Assembly (NCBI RefSeq): GCF_015668515.1 | Contig: NZ_JADPFO010000003.1 | Location: forward strand, 120,718 to 184,717 | Length of the DNA: 64,000 nt | Reading direction: 5' to 3' | Source: Paraclostridium tenue | Lineage (GTDB): Bacteria > Bacillota > Clostridia > Peptostreptococcales > Peptostreptococcaceae | Shown here: one piece after another, positions 55,696-64,000 of the stretch | How the letters are laid out: each line of letters begins with the position of its first letter | How positions within the stretch are numbered: position 1 is the stretch's first letter | Translations under genes and position numbers: made by a program | The notes under the pieces: generated by a model | Told to the model about the DNA's origin: nothing | Databases searched by the model: none | Seen by the model: only the letters and a program-made list of their open reading frames with translations

Positions 55696-57456
55696 ATGAA
55701 AAAGATAATAAATAAACCAGAAAATATAGTTATGGAGATGTGTAATGGAATAGCTATGGCACATCCAGAACTTGAATTTATAAAAAAATATAAAGTAATA
55801 AAGAAAAAAGATATAAATAAAAATAAAGTTAGTTTAATAAGTGGTGGAGGAAGTGGACATGAACCCGCACATGCAGGATTTGTAGGAAAAGGGATGCTAG
55901 ATGCTGCTGTTTGTGGAGATGTATTTGCTTCACCATCTCAAATACAAATTTATCAAGCTATAAAAGCTACAGCAAGTGATAAGGGAACATTATTAATTAT
56001 AAAAAATTATAGTGGAGATATGATGAACTTTAAAAATGCTGCTTATTTAGCAAGTGAAGATGGTATTAAGGTTGATTATGTAAAAGTAGATGATGATATA
56101 GCTGTTGAAGATAGTTTATATACTGTAGGAAGACGTGGTGTTGCAGGAACTGTATTAGTACATAAAATAGCTGGGGCAGCTGCACAAAGAGGAATGTCTT
56201 TAGAAGAAGTTAAAACTATTGCTGAAAAAGCAGCAAATAGTGTTAGAAGTATAGGATTTGCACTTACATCATGCACTGTTCCCGCAAAAGGTACTCCAAC
56301 TTTTGAATTAGGTGAAGATGAGATAGAATTTGGAGTTGGAATACATGGAGAACCAGGAATAAGAAGAGAAAAAATAGCTTCAGCAGATGAATTAGCAATT
56401 AAAATGGTAAATGCTTTATTAAAAGATATGAATATAGATGGTAAAAAACAAGAAGAAGTTGCTTTAATGATTAATGGATTTGGAGCAACTCCACTACAAG
56501 AATTATATTTACTAAACAATTCAGTTTCTCGTGAGTTAAATAAAAGAAATGTTAAGATATATAGAACTTTTGTTGGAAACTATATGACTAGTATAGATAT
56601 GGCTGGAGCATCTGTATCTATAATGAAAGTAGATGAACAATTAAAAGATTTATTATCTGAAATAAGTGAAGCACCAGCTTTTAAAGTTTCAGGACCTGTT
56701 GATACTGTAGAATATGTAGATATAGATGAATGTGATAAAAACTCTAAAGAAGTATCTTTTGAAGTCGAAACTAATGAAAGTTTTTCAAAAATTGAAGATA
56801 ATAAATTAACTTTACAAAATATGATGTATATTGTAGATAAAATGAGTGAAGTTATTATAAAAAATGAAGTTCCATTTTGTGAGTTAGATTCTCATGCAGG
56901 AGATGGGGACTTTGGTATGAGTGTAGCAAAAGGATTTAAACAATTAAAAAGAGAGTGGAAAAATATAATTTCACATAAAAATTTAAATATAGGTGAATTT
57001 TTAAATGAATGCTCTATGGTAATCATGGAACACTGTGGTGGAGCATCAGGCCCAATATGGGGATCTGCATTTAGAGCAGCAGGGAAATCCACAGGAGAAA
57101 AAATGGAACTTACAGTTTCAGATTTTGCAAATATGATGCAATCAGCAGTTAATGGAATTCAATCTACAGGAGAGAGATCTTTTAGTCGTGGAGCTGTAGT
57201 TGGAGATAAGACTTTAATAGATGCATTAGTTCCATGTGCAGATTCATGGAAATTAAGTGCAAATGAAAATGATAGTTTCAAGGTAGCTTTTGAAAAGGGA
57301 GCTAAAAAAGCTGTTGGAGGTGCAAAAGCAACTGAGAACATAGTAGCACGTATGGGGCGTGCAGGAACTGTAGGCGATAGAAGTTTAGGATATCCAGATG
57401 CAGGAGCATATGGATTAGGTGTTATATTTACAGAAATAGCAAATAACTTAAAATAG
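55696..57456 (+). CDS. dhaK: ATP-dependent dihydroxyacetone kinase (DhaK-DhaL fusion)
   Basis: 586 residues. The DhaK domain (1-330) has SGGGSGHEPAHAGFVGKGM and the substrate-binding His217 in GIHGEPGIRR. The DhaL domain (about 375-586) has DSHAGDGDFGMSVAKGF (Mg/ATP aspartates) and GGASGPIWGSAF, with the end GYPDAGAYGLGVIF. The fusion is the ATP-using form, not the PTS-dependent three-subunit enzyme. It makes dihydroxyacetone phosphate for glycolysis. Tight spacing to gldA shows one operon. Confidence 0.95.
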   Translation: MKKIINKPENIVMEMCNGIAMAHPELEFIKKYKVIKKKDINKNKVSLISGGGSGHEPAHAGFVGKGMLDAAVCGDVFASPSQIQIYQAIKATASDKGTLLIIKNYSGDMMNFKNAAYLASEDGIKVDYVKVDDDIAVEDSLYTVGRRGVAGTVLVHKIAGAAAQRGMSLEEVKTIAEKAANSVRSIGFALTSCTVPAKGTPTFELGEDEIEFGVGIHGEPGIRREKIASADELAIKMVNALLKDMNIDGKKQEEVALMINGFGATPLQELYLLNNSVSRELNKRNVKIYRTFVGNYMTSIDMAGASVSIMKVDEQLKDLLSEISEAPAFKVSGPVDTVEYVDIDECDKNSKEVSFEVETNESFSKIEDNKLTLQNMMYIVDKMSEVIIKNEVPFCELDSHAGDGDFGMSVAKGFKQLKREWKNIISHKNLNIGEFLNECSMVIMEHCGGASGPIWGSAFRAAGKSTGEKMELTVSDFANMMQSAVNGIQSTGERSFSRGAVVGDKTLIDALVPCADSWKLSANENDSFKVAFEKGAKKAVGGAKATENIVARMGRAGTVGDRSLGYPDAGAYGLGVIFTEIANNLK

Positions 57457-57479
57457 ATATCTCATAAATTTCAAATTAG

Positions 57480-57528
57480 AAAGAGTTACTCAATAAATAA
57501 AAAAAGTTGAGTAACTCTTTTTTATATA
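57480..57528 (+). terminator. Terminator after the gldA-dhaK operon
   Basis: AAAGAGTTACTCAA opposite TTGAGTAACTCTTT, a 13-base loop, and a T-run. Confidence 0.88.
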
Positions 57529-57565
57529 TATAAATTACACTTAATATTTAAAAAATTTAAAATCT

Positions 57566-57607
57566 ATAACGTATGTTACATACTTAACTTTAGTTAAAGG
57601 TTATAAT
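57566..57607 (+). promoter_or_regulatory. CRP/FNR-type operator and promoter of the siroheme operon
   Basis: ATAAC-GTAT-GTTAC (57566-57579) matches GTAAC-CTAA-GTTAC before hcp. The -10 TATAAT (57602-57607) predicts a start at 57614, so the dyad centre is at -41.5, the position of a class II activator. A second dyad TTAACTTTAGTTAA (57584-57597) overlaps the -35 region. An HcpR-like regulator is the likely binder. Confidence 0.65.
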
Positions 57608-57641
57608 AAGGTTATTAAAAAGATGAAAGGAAGAAAATCAA

Positions 57642-58286
57642 ATGAGTAAATTTTTAGCACCAATACACACATGGCTTTTTAATAAAATTATGTTAGCACA
57701 AGATTTAGAAAAAGATATAATAAAATTACACATAGATAAATATAAAGATGAAGCTAAAGAGGTAAAAGAAGAATCTATTAGGTTATATGGAAACTATATA
57801 CCTAAAAAACCTTTAGAAGATTTAATAGATACTAATAATATACATGGATGGCTACAGCAAAAAATAAAAGAGGTAGAAAGTAGAAGTTCATATATAATAA
57901 CTAAGTATTATGAGATCTTTAAAGATGAAAGTGAAGAAATAACACAAAGTGCATATGTTAATCAAGCAAAAAGATGTGCAGAATATGAAAATAATAAAAT
58001 TGATTCACCAGAAGATGTCTATATATCTTTAAATAATTATATATTATCAGGTATGCCTTGTGATAGAGCAAATTCTGTTACTGAAAGAAATGAAAGCTAT
58101 ATAGTTTATGAACAAGAAGGATGTATACACAAAGCTAATTATGAATTAGGAAAAGCAAATTTAGATTATATGAGCCAACTTAGAGATTTATGGGTAAATA
58201 CGTTCATAGAAAACTTAGAAATAAAATATATATACGAAAAGCAAATAAATGGTAAAATAACTATTAATACAATAAGAAAGGGATAA
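57642..58286 (+). CDS. Unrecognised protein, first gene of the siroheme operon
   Basis: 214 residues, with RBS AAAGGAAG. I do not recognise the family with confidence. It has a helical, acidic make-up, beginning FLAPIHTWLFNKIMLAQDLE, and three cysteines (CAEYENN, MPCDRANS, EGCIHKANY) late in the chain, which could bind a metal or form a disulphide. It precedes the siroheme protein by 6 bases and shares its promoter. Proteins of this kind are found beside this reductase and DUF1858 in Clostridia, so a joint role is inferred. Confidence 0.7.
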   Translation: MSKFLAPIHTWLFNKIMLAQDLEKDIIKLHIDKYKDEAKEVKEESIRLYGNYIPKKPLEDLIDTNNIHGWLQQKIKEVESRSSYIITKYYEIFKDESEEITQSAYVNQAKRCAEYENNKIDSPEDVYISLNNYILSGMPCDRANSVTERNESYIVYEQEGCIHKANYELGKANLDYMSQLRDLWVNTFIENLEIKYIYEKQINGKITINTIRKG

Positions 58287-58292
58287 AGTTAT

Positions 58293-58970
58293 ATGAGTAA
58301 TTATGGAAATCTACAAAAAATTAAAGATGGTAAAAGAACTTATGCTATAACTCCTCATATACCAGGTGGGTTTGTACTTCCAGAAACTCTTATAAAGATA
58401 GCTGAAGTGGCTAAGAAATATAAAGGGGTAATTAAATTAACATCAGGTCAAAGAATACTTATAACTAATTTAAAACAAGAAGATTTAGAGAGTATATGGG
58501 ATGAGTTAGGGATGGAGCCTGCTGTTAAAAACCAAAATTCAGTTAAAAATGTAGAGATTTGTCCAGCTAACTTTTGTAAACGTTCAAAATATCCTACTAT
58601 AGGAATAGGAATGAAAATAAGCAAGAATTTTCATGGTATGATATTGCCAAATAGAACCAAAATCGGTGTAGCAGGATGTAGAAATGCATGTACTAGTGTA
58701 TATTCTAAAGATATTGGAGTAATAGTAGATATAGATGGAAAGTTTTTTGTAACAGTAGGAGGTAGTGCTGGATTTTACCCGAGAAGTTCAGATATAGTAA
58801 CTAAGGGTTTAAGTGAAGAAGAAGCTTATAACTTAGTAAAAGTAATACTAGATTATTATAATGAATATGGACAAATGGGTGAAAAACTTGGAGACTTTGT
58901 AGACAGAATTAAAATAGAGAAATTTAGAGAAGATGTACTTAAAATATCAAATTTAAAGGAGTGTTTATAA
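58293..58970 (+). CDS. Stand-alone nitrite/sulfite reductase siroheme-[4Fe-4S] domain protein
   Basis: 225 residues. The N-terminal ferredoxin-like half-domain (KLTSGQRILITNLKQEDL) and the siroheme/iron-sulphur domain: cysteines C90 and C95 (EICPANFCKRSKYP) and C129 and C133 (AGCRNACTS). These match the C-x(4-5)-C ... C-x3-C set of the sulfite/nitrite reductase family. It is about half the length of a full sulfite reductase subunit, so it may dimerise. Redox partner and substrate (nitrite, sulfite, NO) are not known. Operator and neighbours point to nitrogen-oxide stress. Confidence 0.88.
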   Translation: MSNYGNLQKIKDGKRTYAITPHIPGGFVLPETLIKIAEVAKKYKGVIKLTSGQRILITNLKQEDLESIWDELGMEPAVKNQNSVKNVEICPANFCKRSKYPTIGIGMKISKNFHGMILPNRTKIGVAGCRNACTSVYSKDIGVIVDIDGKFFVTVGGSAGFYPRSSDIVTKGLSEEEAYNLVKVILDYYNEYGQMGEKLGDFVDRIKIEKFREDVLKISNLKECL

Positions 58971-58971
58971 T

Positions 58972-59157
58972 ATGATAACTAAAGATACAATAATAGCAGA
59001 TATAATAAAAATGAGACCTGATGCAGCTCAAATACTTATGAGCTATGGAATGGGATGTATAGGATGCCCATCAGCACAAATGGAAAAATTAGAGCAAGCT
59101 TGTGAAATACATGGATTAGATTTAGAAGAAGTTTTAAAAAAATTAAATGAAAATTAA
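58972..59157 (+). CDS. DUF1858 hybrid-cluster-associated redox disulfide protein
   Basis: 61 residues, starting 1 base after the previous stop, with AAAGGAGTG as RBS. It matches the small DUF1858 domain (TIGR03980-type): IADIIKMRPDAAQILMSYGM and the redox pair C29/C32 in GCIGCPSAQ. In many genomes it is tied to hybrid cluster protein, as here through the shared operator with hcp (60041). It probably carries electrons or a thiol switch. Confidence 0.9.
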   Translation: MITKDTIIADIIKMRPDAAQILMSYGMGCIGCPSAQMEKLEQACEIHGLDLEEVLKKLNEN

Positions 59158-59162
59158 AAAAT

Positions 59163-59206
59163 AGAAAATGCCTTAACTAACTTTAAAGTTAGTTAAGGCA
59201 TTTTTT
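59163..59206. terminator. Perfect 40-bp palindromic terminator
   Basis: AAAATGCCTTAACTAACTTT and its exact complement, followed by T residues. It serves the convergent genes at 58972 and 59275. Confidence 0.9.
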
Positions 59207-59274
59207 AATATGTAAATTTTATTATCTATAATTATAGATTAGTTATAAATAAGAAAATATACATATTTTAAATA

Positions 59275-59829
59275 TTATAAATTAGCCAATTCTTTTTGAA
59301 ATTCATCAGAAAGATTATTTTTATTATTAGGATTAAAATTATTTAAAGTTGAAATCCATACATTTACTACTGAACTTATTTCATTAGATATCACAGATGA
59401 ATTATCAATATTATCAAAAGATAAAATTTTAGTTAATAAATATTTTCTTAATTCCTCATGATTTAGATAATCATATCTACTTCCACATTTATCACAATAA
59501 TTAGAATAAGCATCATATACTTGGGCTAAGTAACGTTCTTTTTGAGTTAGATTTTTAGAATCTTTTATTTTATTTAGAAATTCTGTTAAATCTTGTTTTT
59601 TATTGTGAAGAGGGAAGTCTAATTCAAGTTCTTCAACTTCATCAATATAATTATATGAGAAAGTTATCTCTTTTAAATCTTTTATTAGATTTTCATCAAA
59701 ATTTCTTTCTTCTTCTGAAGCTTTTGTTATAAGTTTTTTTAATTGAATAATAGTATATTCAATTGTAAAGTTACATAATTGTTCTTCTAATTCTACACTT
59801 TTTGTTAATTGATTGTTATTATTTTGCAT
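59275..59829 (-). CDS. Hypothetical protein divergent from hcp
   Basis: 184 residues from ATG 59829 (AAGGAG 8 bases upstream). A longer GTG frame overlaps that site. I do not recognise it. It is helical and acidic, with a single C-x2-C pair (SNYCDKCGSRYDYL). There is no signal peptide or membrane helix. The hcp operator lies between this gene and hcp, so both could respond to it. Confidence 0.65.
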   Translation of the reverse strand: MQNNNNQLTKSVELEEQLCNFTIEYTIIQLKKLITKASEEERNFDENLIKDLKEITFSYNYIDEVEELELDFPLHNKKQDLTEFLNKIKDSKNLTQKERYLAQVYDAYSNYCDKCGSRYDYLNHEELRKYLLTKILSFDNIDNSSVISNEISSVVNVWISTLNNFNPNNKNNLSDEFQKELANL

Positions 59830-59889
59830 TCTTACCACTCCTTTTTAATTCTATACTTATAATAATAGAAATAATAACATTATTTGTAA

Positions 59890-59936
59890 GTAACCTAAGT
59901 TACGAATAAAGTGTTTTATAACGGGCACAATATAAT
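59890..59936 (+). promoter_or_regulatory. CRP/FNR-type operator and promoter of hcp
   Basis: GTAAC-CTAA-GTTAC (59890-59903), a perfect 5-bp-arm dyad. TATAAT follows at 59931-59936. The dyad centre is at about -46 from the predicted start. The same half-sites and spacing precede the siroheme operon. Confidence 0.65.
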
Positions 59937-60040
59937 TAAAGAGATGAAATATGAAAATTTATAATTAAATCCATATTCAGAAATAATTTATATTAATTTT
60001 GGAAATAATAATAACAAATTAATACAGGGAGGATGAAATA

Positions 60041-61699
60041 ATGGATTATCCAATGTTTTGTTATCAATGTGAACAAACATTAGGAGGTAAAGGTTGTACT
60101 AAAATAGGTGTTTGTGGAAAAAGTCCAGAGATAGCTGCACTTCAGGACTTACTAATATATCAAGTAAAAGGAATTAGTTGTTATGCAAAAGAACTTATAG
60201 AAAAAGGCGAGAAAATAGACAAAGATATAGTTAGCTTTGTTGAAAATAGTCTGTTTACAACTTTAACTAATGTTAACTTCGATGGTGATGTTCATGAGAA
60301 TATGCTTAGAAAATCTCAAGAAATAAAACAAAATTTAAGAAGTAAAGTAAAGGCAAATAAAGTTTGCTGTGATCAAGCTACATATAATTTAAGTAATACT
60401 AGAAATCAAATGTTAGAAGATGCTAAAAAGGCTGGAATAATGTATGATCAAGAACTAGATGCGGATATACGTTCATTAAGACAAACAATAATATATGGTC
60501 TTAAAGGAATCTCAGCATATGGACATCAAGCTAGAGAATTAGGATATTATAATGATCAAGTAGATGAATTTTACTTTAGAGCATTAGCAGCTACTACAGA
60601 TGATAAATTAACAGTTGAAGATTTAATAACATGGACTATGAGAACAGGAGATATGAGTGTTGCTGTTATGCAAAAATTAGATGAAGCAAACACAACTACA
60701 TATAATAACCCTTCTCCTCATAAAGTAAATGTCAATGTAAAAAAAGGCCCATTTATAGTAGTATCAGGACATGACTTAAAAGATTTAGAAATGTTACTTA
60801 AACAAACTGAAGGAAAAGGTATAAATATATACACTCATGGTGAGATGATACCTTGTCATGGATATCCAGAGCTGAATAAATATCCTCATTTAGTAGGAAA
60901 CTTTGGAGGAGCATGGCAAGATCAGCAAAAAGAATTTGACAACATACCTGGGTGTATATTAATGACAACTAATTGTTTAATGAAACCTAGAGATTCATAT
61001 AAAGATAGAATATTTACAACTAGTGTAGTTGGATGGGATGGAGTCAAATATATAGGAAAAACTGAAGATGGTCAAAAAGACTTTAGTGAAATAATCAATA
61101 AAGCATTAGAGCTTGGTGGATTTAAAGAAGATCAAGAACCACATGAAATACTAGTTGGATTTGGACATAATGCAACTTTAAGTAATGCACCTGCTATAAT
61201 AGATGCAATTAAGTCAGGAAAGCTAAGACATTTCTTCTTAATAGGTGGATGTGATGGAGCAAGACCAGGAAGAAATTATTATACTGAGTTTGCAAAGAAA
61301 GTACCTGAGGATTGTATAATACTTACATTAGCATGTGGTAAATATAGATTTAATAAATTAGAATTTGGTGAGGTTGCAGGACTTCCAAGGTTACTTGATG
61401 TTGGTCAATGTAATGATGCATATTCAGCAGTAAGGATAGCATTGGCCTTAGCAGATGCATTTGACACTGATGTAAATAGCTTACCACTTTCTATAATATT
61501 ATCTTGGTACGAACAAAAAGCAGTAGCTGATTTATTAGCTTTATTATCACTAGATATAAAAGGAATATATCTTGGACCTTCATTACCTGCTTTTTTAAGT
61601 CCAAATGTACTTCAATATTTAATTGATAGATTTAATATAAAGCCTATAAGCACACCTGAAAAAGATTTAGCATCATGCTTAGAGGTTCCTATAAATTAA
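60041..61699 (+). CDS. hcp: Hybrid cluster protein (Hcp; hydroxylamine/NO reductase)
   Basis: 552 residues, the usual length for Hcp of obligate anaerobes, with RBS GGGAGG. N-terminal cysteines C7, C10, C19 and C25 (C-x2-C-x8-C-x5-C) hold the [4Fe-4S] cluster. Further on are hybrid-cluster ligand regions (EMIPCHGYPEL, GCILMTTNCLM, LACGKYRFN) and a final GLPRLLDVGQCNDAYSAV. It reduces NO or hydroxylamine in the cytoplasm. A CRP/FNR-type operator upstream fits HcpR control. A single-cluster ferredoxin follows after 150 bases and may supply electrons. Confidence 0.97.
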   Translation: MDYPMFCYQCEQTLGGKGCTKIGVCGKSPEIAALQDLLIYQVKGISCYAKELIEKGEKIDKDIVSFVENSLFTTLTNVNFDGDVHENMLRKSQEIKQNLRSKVKANKVCCDQATYNLSNTRNQMLEDAKKAGIMYDQELDADIRSLRQTIIYGLKGISAYGHQARELGYYNDQVDEFYFRALAATTDDKLTVEDLITWTMRTGDMSVAVMQKLDEANTTTYNNPSPHKVNVNVKKGPFIVVSGHDLKDLEMLLKQTEGKGINIYTHGEMIPCHGYPELNKYPHLVGNFGGAWQDQQKEFDNIPGCILMTTNCLMKPRDSYKDRIFTTSVVGWDGVKYIGKTEDGQKDFSEIINKALELGGFKEDQEPHEILVGFGHNATLSNAPAIIDAIKSGKLRHFFLIGGCDGARPGRNYYTEFAKKVPEDCIILTLACGKYRFNKLEFGEVAGLPRLLDVGQCNDAYSAVRIALALADAFDTDVNSLPLSIILSWYEQKAVADLLALLSLDIKGIYLGPSLPAFLSPNVLQYLIDRFNIKPISTPEKDLASCLEVPIN

Positions 61700-61719
61700 A
61701 GTATAGATATGGTATTTAA

Positions 61720-61762
61720 AACTGGATAAAAATTTATTTTAAATCCAGATAATTTTTTATAG
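61720..61762 (+). terminator. Weak terminator after hcp
   Basis: CTGGAT / ATCCAG with partly paired A/T bases between, then a T-rich run. Imperfect, so read-through to the ferredoxin gene is possible. Confidence 0.4.
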
Positions 61763-61852
61763 TTTAATACAAGAGTAGAACATAAATTGAAAGATAGATA
61801 GTTTAGTTCTTTTCTTGTTACAATAATATTTTAAAACAATCAGGAGGTAGTT

Positions 61853-62044
61853 ATGAAAGCTTTTGTGGATAAAGAAACTTGTATAGGGTGTGAAGCTTGT
61901 GCTAGTATATCACCAGAAATATATAGTATGGATGATGATGGTAAATCAGTTGCAATAGAAGGAGATATACCTGAAGATAAGCTTGAAGAAGCTCAAGAAG
62001 GAAGAGATGCTTGTCCAGTAGATGCTATAAGCATACATGAATAA
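61853..62044 (+). CDS. [4Fe-4S] ferredoxin
   Basis: 63 residues, with RBS AGGAGG. A single-cluster ferredoxin of the Thermotoga/Desulfovibrio type: ETCIGCEACASISPEIYSMD gives three ligands and DACPVDAISI the fourth. It is an electron carrier. Its place behind hcp suggests it as donor for Hcp, but no operator-like dyad is seen directly before it, so this is inference. Confidence 0.93.
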   Translation: MKAFVDKETCIGCEACASISPEIYSMDDDGKSVAIEGDIPEDKLEEAQEGRDACPVDAISIHE

Positions 62045-62057
62045 TCTTATAAATAAA

Positions 62058-62097
62058 AAAGAACTAATCTTAAAATTAAGATTAGTTCTTTTTTATT
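62058..62097 (+). terminator. Terminator after the ferredoxin gene
   Basis: AAAAAAGAACTAATCTTA opposite TAAGATTAGTTCTTTTTT, nearly perfect. Confidence 0.92.
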
Positions 62098-62300
62098 TAT
62101 AAGATTAAGCTATTAAATTTATAAAAATACATAATTATATTATCTGTCTAAAGAGAATTTTTAGACTTTTACAACATTTTTTCTATAAGTTTTAACCTAA
62201 TAATACTGGGTATCTAGATAACATAAACATAAGTAATATCAATTATTCTAGGGGTAGCATAATTAATATTATAAAATTAAATATACAGGAGATGATTAAG

Positions 62301-63731
62301 ATGAAAGAGGTACAAGCGGCTAAAAAGAATTCGCTTACTTTATTTGCGTTCTTTGCAATGACCGCATCAATGGTTATGACAGTTTACGAATACCCTACAT
62401 TCGCAACTTCAGGATTCCATTTAGTATTCTTCCTTTTACTTGGGGGTATATTATGGTTCTTACCAGTTGCTTTATGTGCCGCAGAAATGGCTACAGTTGA
62501 AGGCTGGCAAGAAGGAGGTATATTTGCATGGGTTGGAAACACATTAGGAGAAAAATTTGGTTTTGCAGCGATATTCTTCCAATGGTTTCAAATAACAGTT
62601 GGATTTGTTACAATGATTTATTTTATACTAGGTTGTGTTTCATACATATTTAATTGGAATTCATTAAACAATGTTCCTTTTATAAAATTTATTGGAGTAT
62701 TAGTAATATTTTGGGCATTAACATTTTCACAATTAGGTGGTACTAAAAATACAGCTAAAATAGCAAAAGCTGGATTTATATTTGGGATATTAATACCAGC
62801 AATAATTTTATTTGCATTATCAATAGCTTATATAGTACAAGGAAATCCTGTAGACGTAAAAATAGGAGCAAAATACTTTGTACCTGATTTTTCAAAAGTA
62901 GATACATTAGTTGTTTTTGTTTCATTTATACTTGCTTATATGGGTGTTGAAGCATCAGCTTCACATGTAAATGAGTTACAGGATGCTCACAAGAACTATC
63001 CATTAGCTATGATTATATTAGTTGTGTTAGCAATAATTTTAAATACTATAGGTGGTTTAACTGTTGCAGCTGTAGTTCCACAAAGTAAATTAAGTTTAAG
63101 TGCAGGAGTTGTTGAAACATTTAAAGCTTTAGTTTTACATTTTGCACCTAATGGTACATGGCTTGTAAAATTAATTGCTATATTATTAGCACTAGGAGTA
63201 ATGGGTGAAGTTAGTGCATGGGTTGTAGGACCTTCAAGAGGTATGTATGCAGCAGCTCAAAAAGGTATTTTACCTAAATCTCTAACAAAAACAAATGAAC
63301 ATAATGTTCCTATTAACTTAGTTTTCGTACAAGGTATAATAGTTACAATATGGGCAGCAGTACTTACTTTCGGTGGTGGAGGAAATAACGTATCATTCCT
63401 TACAGCTATATCATTAACAGTTGTTATATACTTAGTTGGATACTTATTATTCTTCATAGGATATTTTATATTAGTACTTAAAAAAGGTAATTTAAAACGT
63501 GCTTATCACGTACCAGGAGGAAAAACATTTAAATTAATAGTAGCAGCATGTGGTTTCTTAACTTCAATATTTGCATTAGCTATTTCTTTTGTTCCTCCAA
63601 GTGAATTAAATAGCAAAAGTGCACATGAATATTTAACTATATTAATTATAAGTTTTATTATAACAGTATTAATACCATTTGTAATATATGCTATTACATC
63701 TAAAAAAAGAGATGTAAAAGCAACTAAATAA
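62301..63731 (+). CDS. gadC: Glutamate:GABA antiporter (GadC type)
   Basis: 476 residues from ATG 62301 (AGGAG 9 bases upstream). An ATG at 62292 is within the RBS. About 12 APC-family helices; the start SLTLFAFFAMTASMVMTVYE and the GadC-like LPVALCAAEMATVEGWQEGG, SFILAYMGVEASASHVNELQ and LKKGNLKRAYHVPGGKTFK. It swaps external glutamate for internal GABA. The glutamate decarboxylase gene starts 63 bases downstream, so this is an acid-resistance pair. The usual GadC C-terminal plug is short here. Confidence 0.92.
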   Translation: MKEVQAAKKNSLTLFAFFAMTASMVMTVYEYPTFATSGFHLVFFLLLGGILWFLPVALCAAEMATVEGWQEGGIFAWVGNTLGEKFGFAAIFFQWFQITVGFVTMIYFILGCVSYIFNWNSLNNVPFIKFIGVLVIFWALTFSQLGGTKNTAKIAKAGFIFGILIPAIILFALSIAYIVQGNPVDVKIGAKYFVPDFSKVDTLVVFVSFILAYMGVEASASHVNELQDAHKNYPLAMIILVVLAIILNTIGGLTVAAVVPQSKLSLSAGVVETFKALVLHFAPNGTWLVKLIAILLALGVMGEVSAWVVGPSRGMYAAAQKGILPKSLTKTNEHNVPINLVFVQGIIVTIWAAVLTFGGGGNNVSFLTAISLTVVIYLVGYLLFFIGYFILVLKKGNLKRAYHVPGGKTFKLIVAACGFLTSIFALAISFVPPSELNSKSAHEYLTILIISFIITVLIPFVIYAITSKKRDVKATK

Positions 63732-63794
63732 TTTTTAATTTATTATCTAATTTTAAAAAATTAATATATTCAAATATAATAGGAGGCTTTAAAA

Positions 63795-64000
63795 ATGTTA
63801 TTCGGAAAACAAGATAGACTAGGAGATAAATACAATACGCCAATATTTGGGACAACAGAATCTGGCTCTAGTGTACCTAAAGATGTATTAGGGAAAGATT
63901 CTATTGCACCAAATGTAGCTTACAGATTAATAAAAGATGAATTAATGAACGAAGGAAATGCAAGACTTAACTTATGTACATTCTGTCAAACATATATGGA
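63795..64000 (+). CDS. gadB: Glutamate decarboxylase, N-terminal part
   Basis: The first 68 codons are seen; the gene runs off the window. RBS AGGAGG. The start LFGKQDRLGDKYNTPIFGTT and LIKDELMNEGNARLNLCTFC match the N-terminus of PLP-dependent glutamate decarboxylases (compare the usual DELMLDGNARLNLATF). It makes GABA from glutamate and uses up a proton. It forms a unit with the upstream antiporter gene. The PLP lysine is outside the window. Confidence 0.92.
   Translation, partial: MLFGKQDRLGDKYNTPIFGTTESGSSVPKDVLGKDSIAPNVAYRLIKDELMNEGNARLNLCTFCQTYM

Overview
The window is AT-rich (roughly 27-30% G+C by eye), densely coded and free of rRNA or tRNA operons. It looks like the chromosome of a Gram-positive anaerobe of the Clostridia. 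The rnr-smpB-ssrA order, a CD3324-type small regulator, a CotF-like spore protein, hybrid cluster protein, a lysine riboswitch and a c-di-GMP-I riboswitch all fit. A member of the Peptostreptococcaceae (near Romboutsia, Paraclostridium or Terrisporobacter) is my best guess. Species cannot be fixed from the sequence alone.

Layout. (1) 1-1640: 3' end of rnr, smpB and ssrA (tmRNA, tag ANDNYALAA). (2) 1592-about 12840: an integration hotspot behind ssrA. Two decayed copies of the tmRNA 3' end, each followed by its own terminator, lie at about 4821 and 10656, and divide the region into accessory blocks. Block 1 carries little besides a TIR-STAND-TPR defence-type protein and a divergent small ORF. 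Block 2 carries a CD3324 regulator, an MBL-fold protein and a GntR/PTS/6-phospho-beta-glucosidase unit. Block 3 carries a small HTH protein and a CHC2/VirE-type primase. No integrase remains. (3) 13310-23814: GlpT/UhpT-like transporter, a 12-residue-repeat protein, a teichoic-acid-type glycerophosphotransferase and SGNH protein, an ECF sigma/anti-sigma/secreted protein unit with a matching promoter motif at two sites, an unusual peptide deformylase, and a MarR-MATE pair with two matching operators. (4) 24217-34459: two-component system plus MacB-like ABC transporter, a peroxiredoxin remnant, SagB-type oxidoreductase, OPT transporter overlapping a PqqD-like gene, and SelO. (5) 34700-40640: c-di-GMP-I riboswitch, chemoreceptor, patatin, a protein with three 103-residue repeats, and CheV. 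(6) 40754-46580: TetR-MFS pair with a four-copy 10-bp-spaced operator-like array, SDR, DUF975 and DUF434 proteins. (7) 46799-64000: histidine decarboxylase with its exchanger, aldo/keto reductase, lysine-riboswitch-controlled LysP, CotF-like protein, PocR-GldA-DhaKL glycerol/DHA module, a siroheme/DUF1858 operon and hcp with matching CRP/FNR-type operators, ferredoxin, and a glutamate/GABA exchanger followed by the start of glutamate decarboxylase.

Together the genes suggest a motile or surface-sensing, spore-forming gut or soil anaerobe. It would use beta-glucosides and glycerol, make histamine and GABA by decarboxylase/antiporter pairs, and resist nitrosative stress and peptides or drugs. 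The most interesting parts are the tmRNA-associated island with the TIR-STAND protein (its P-loop lysine is arginine), the ECF regulon motif, the operon of a stand-alone siroheme half-protein that shares an operator with hcp, and two unclassified repeat proteins.
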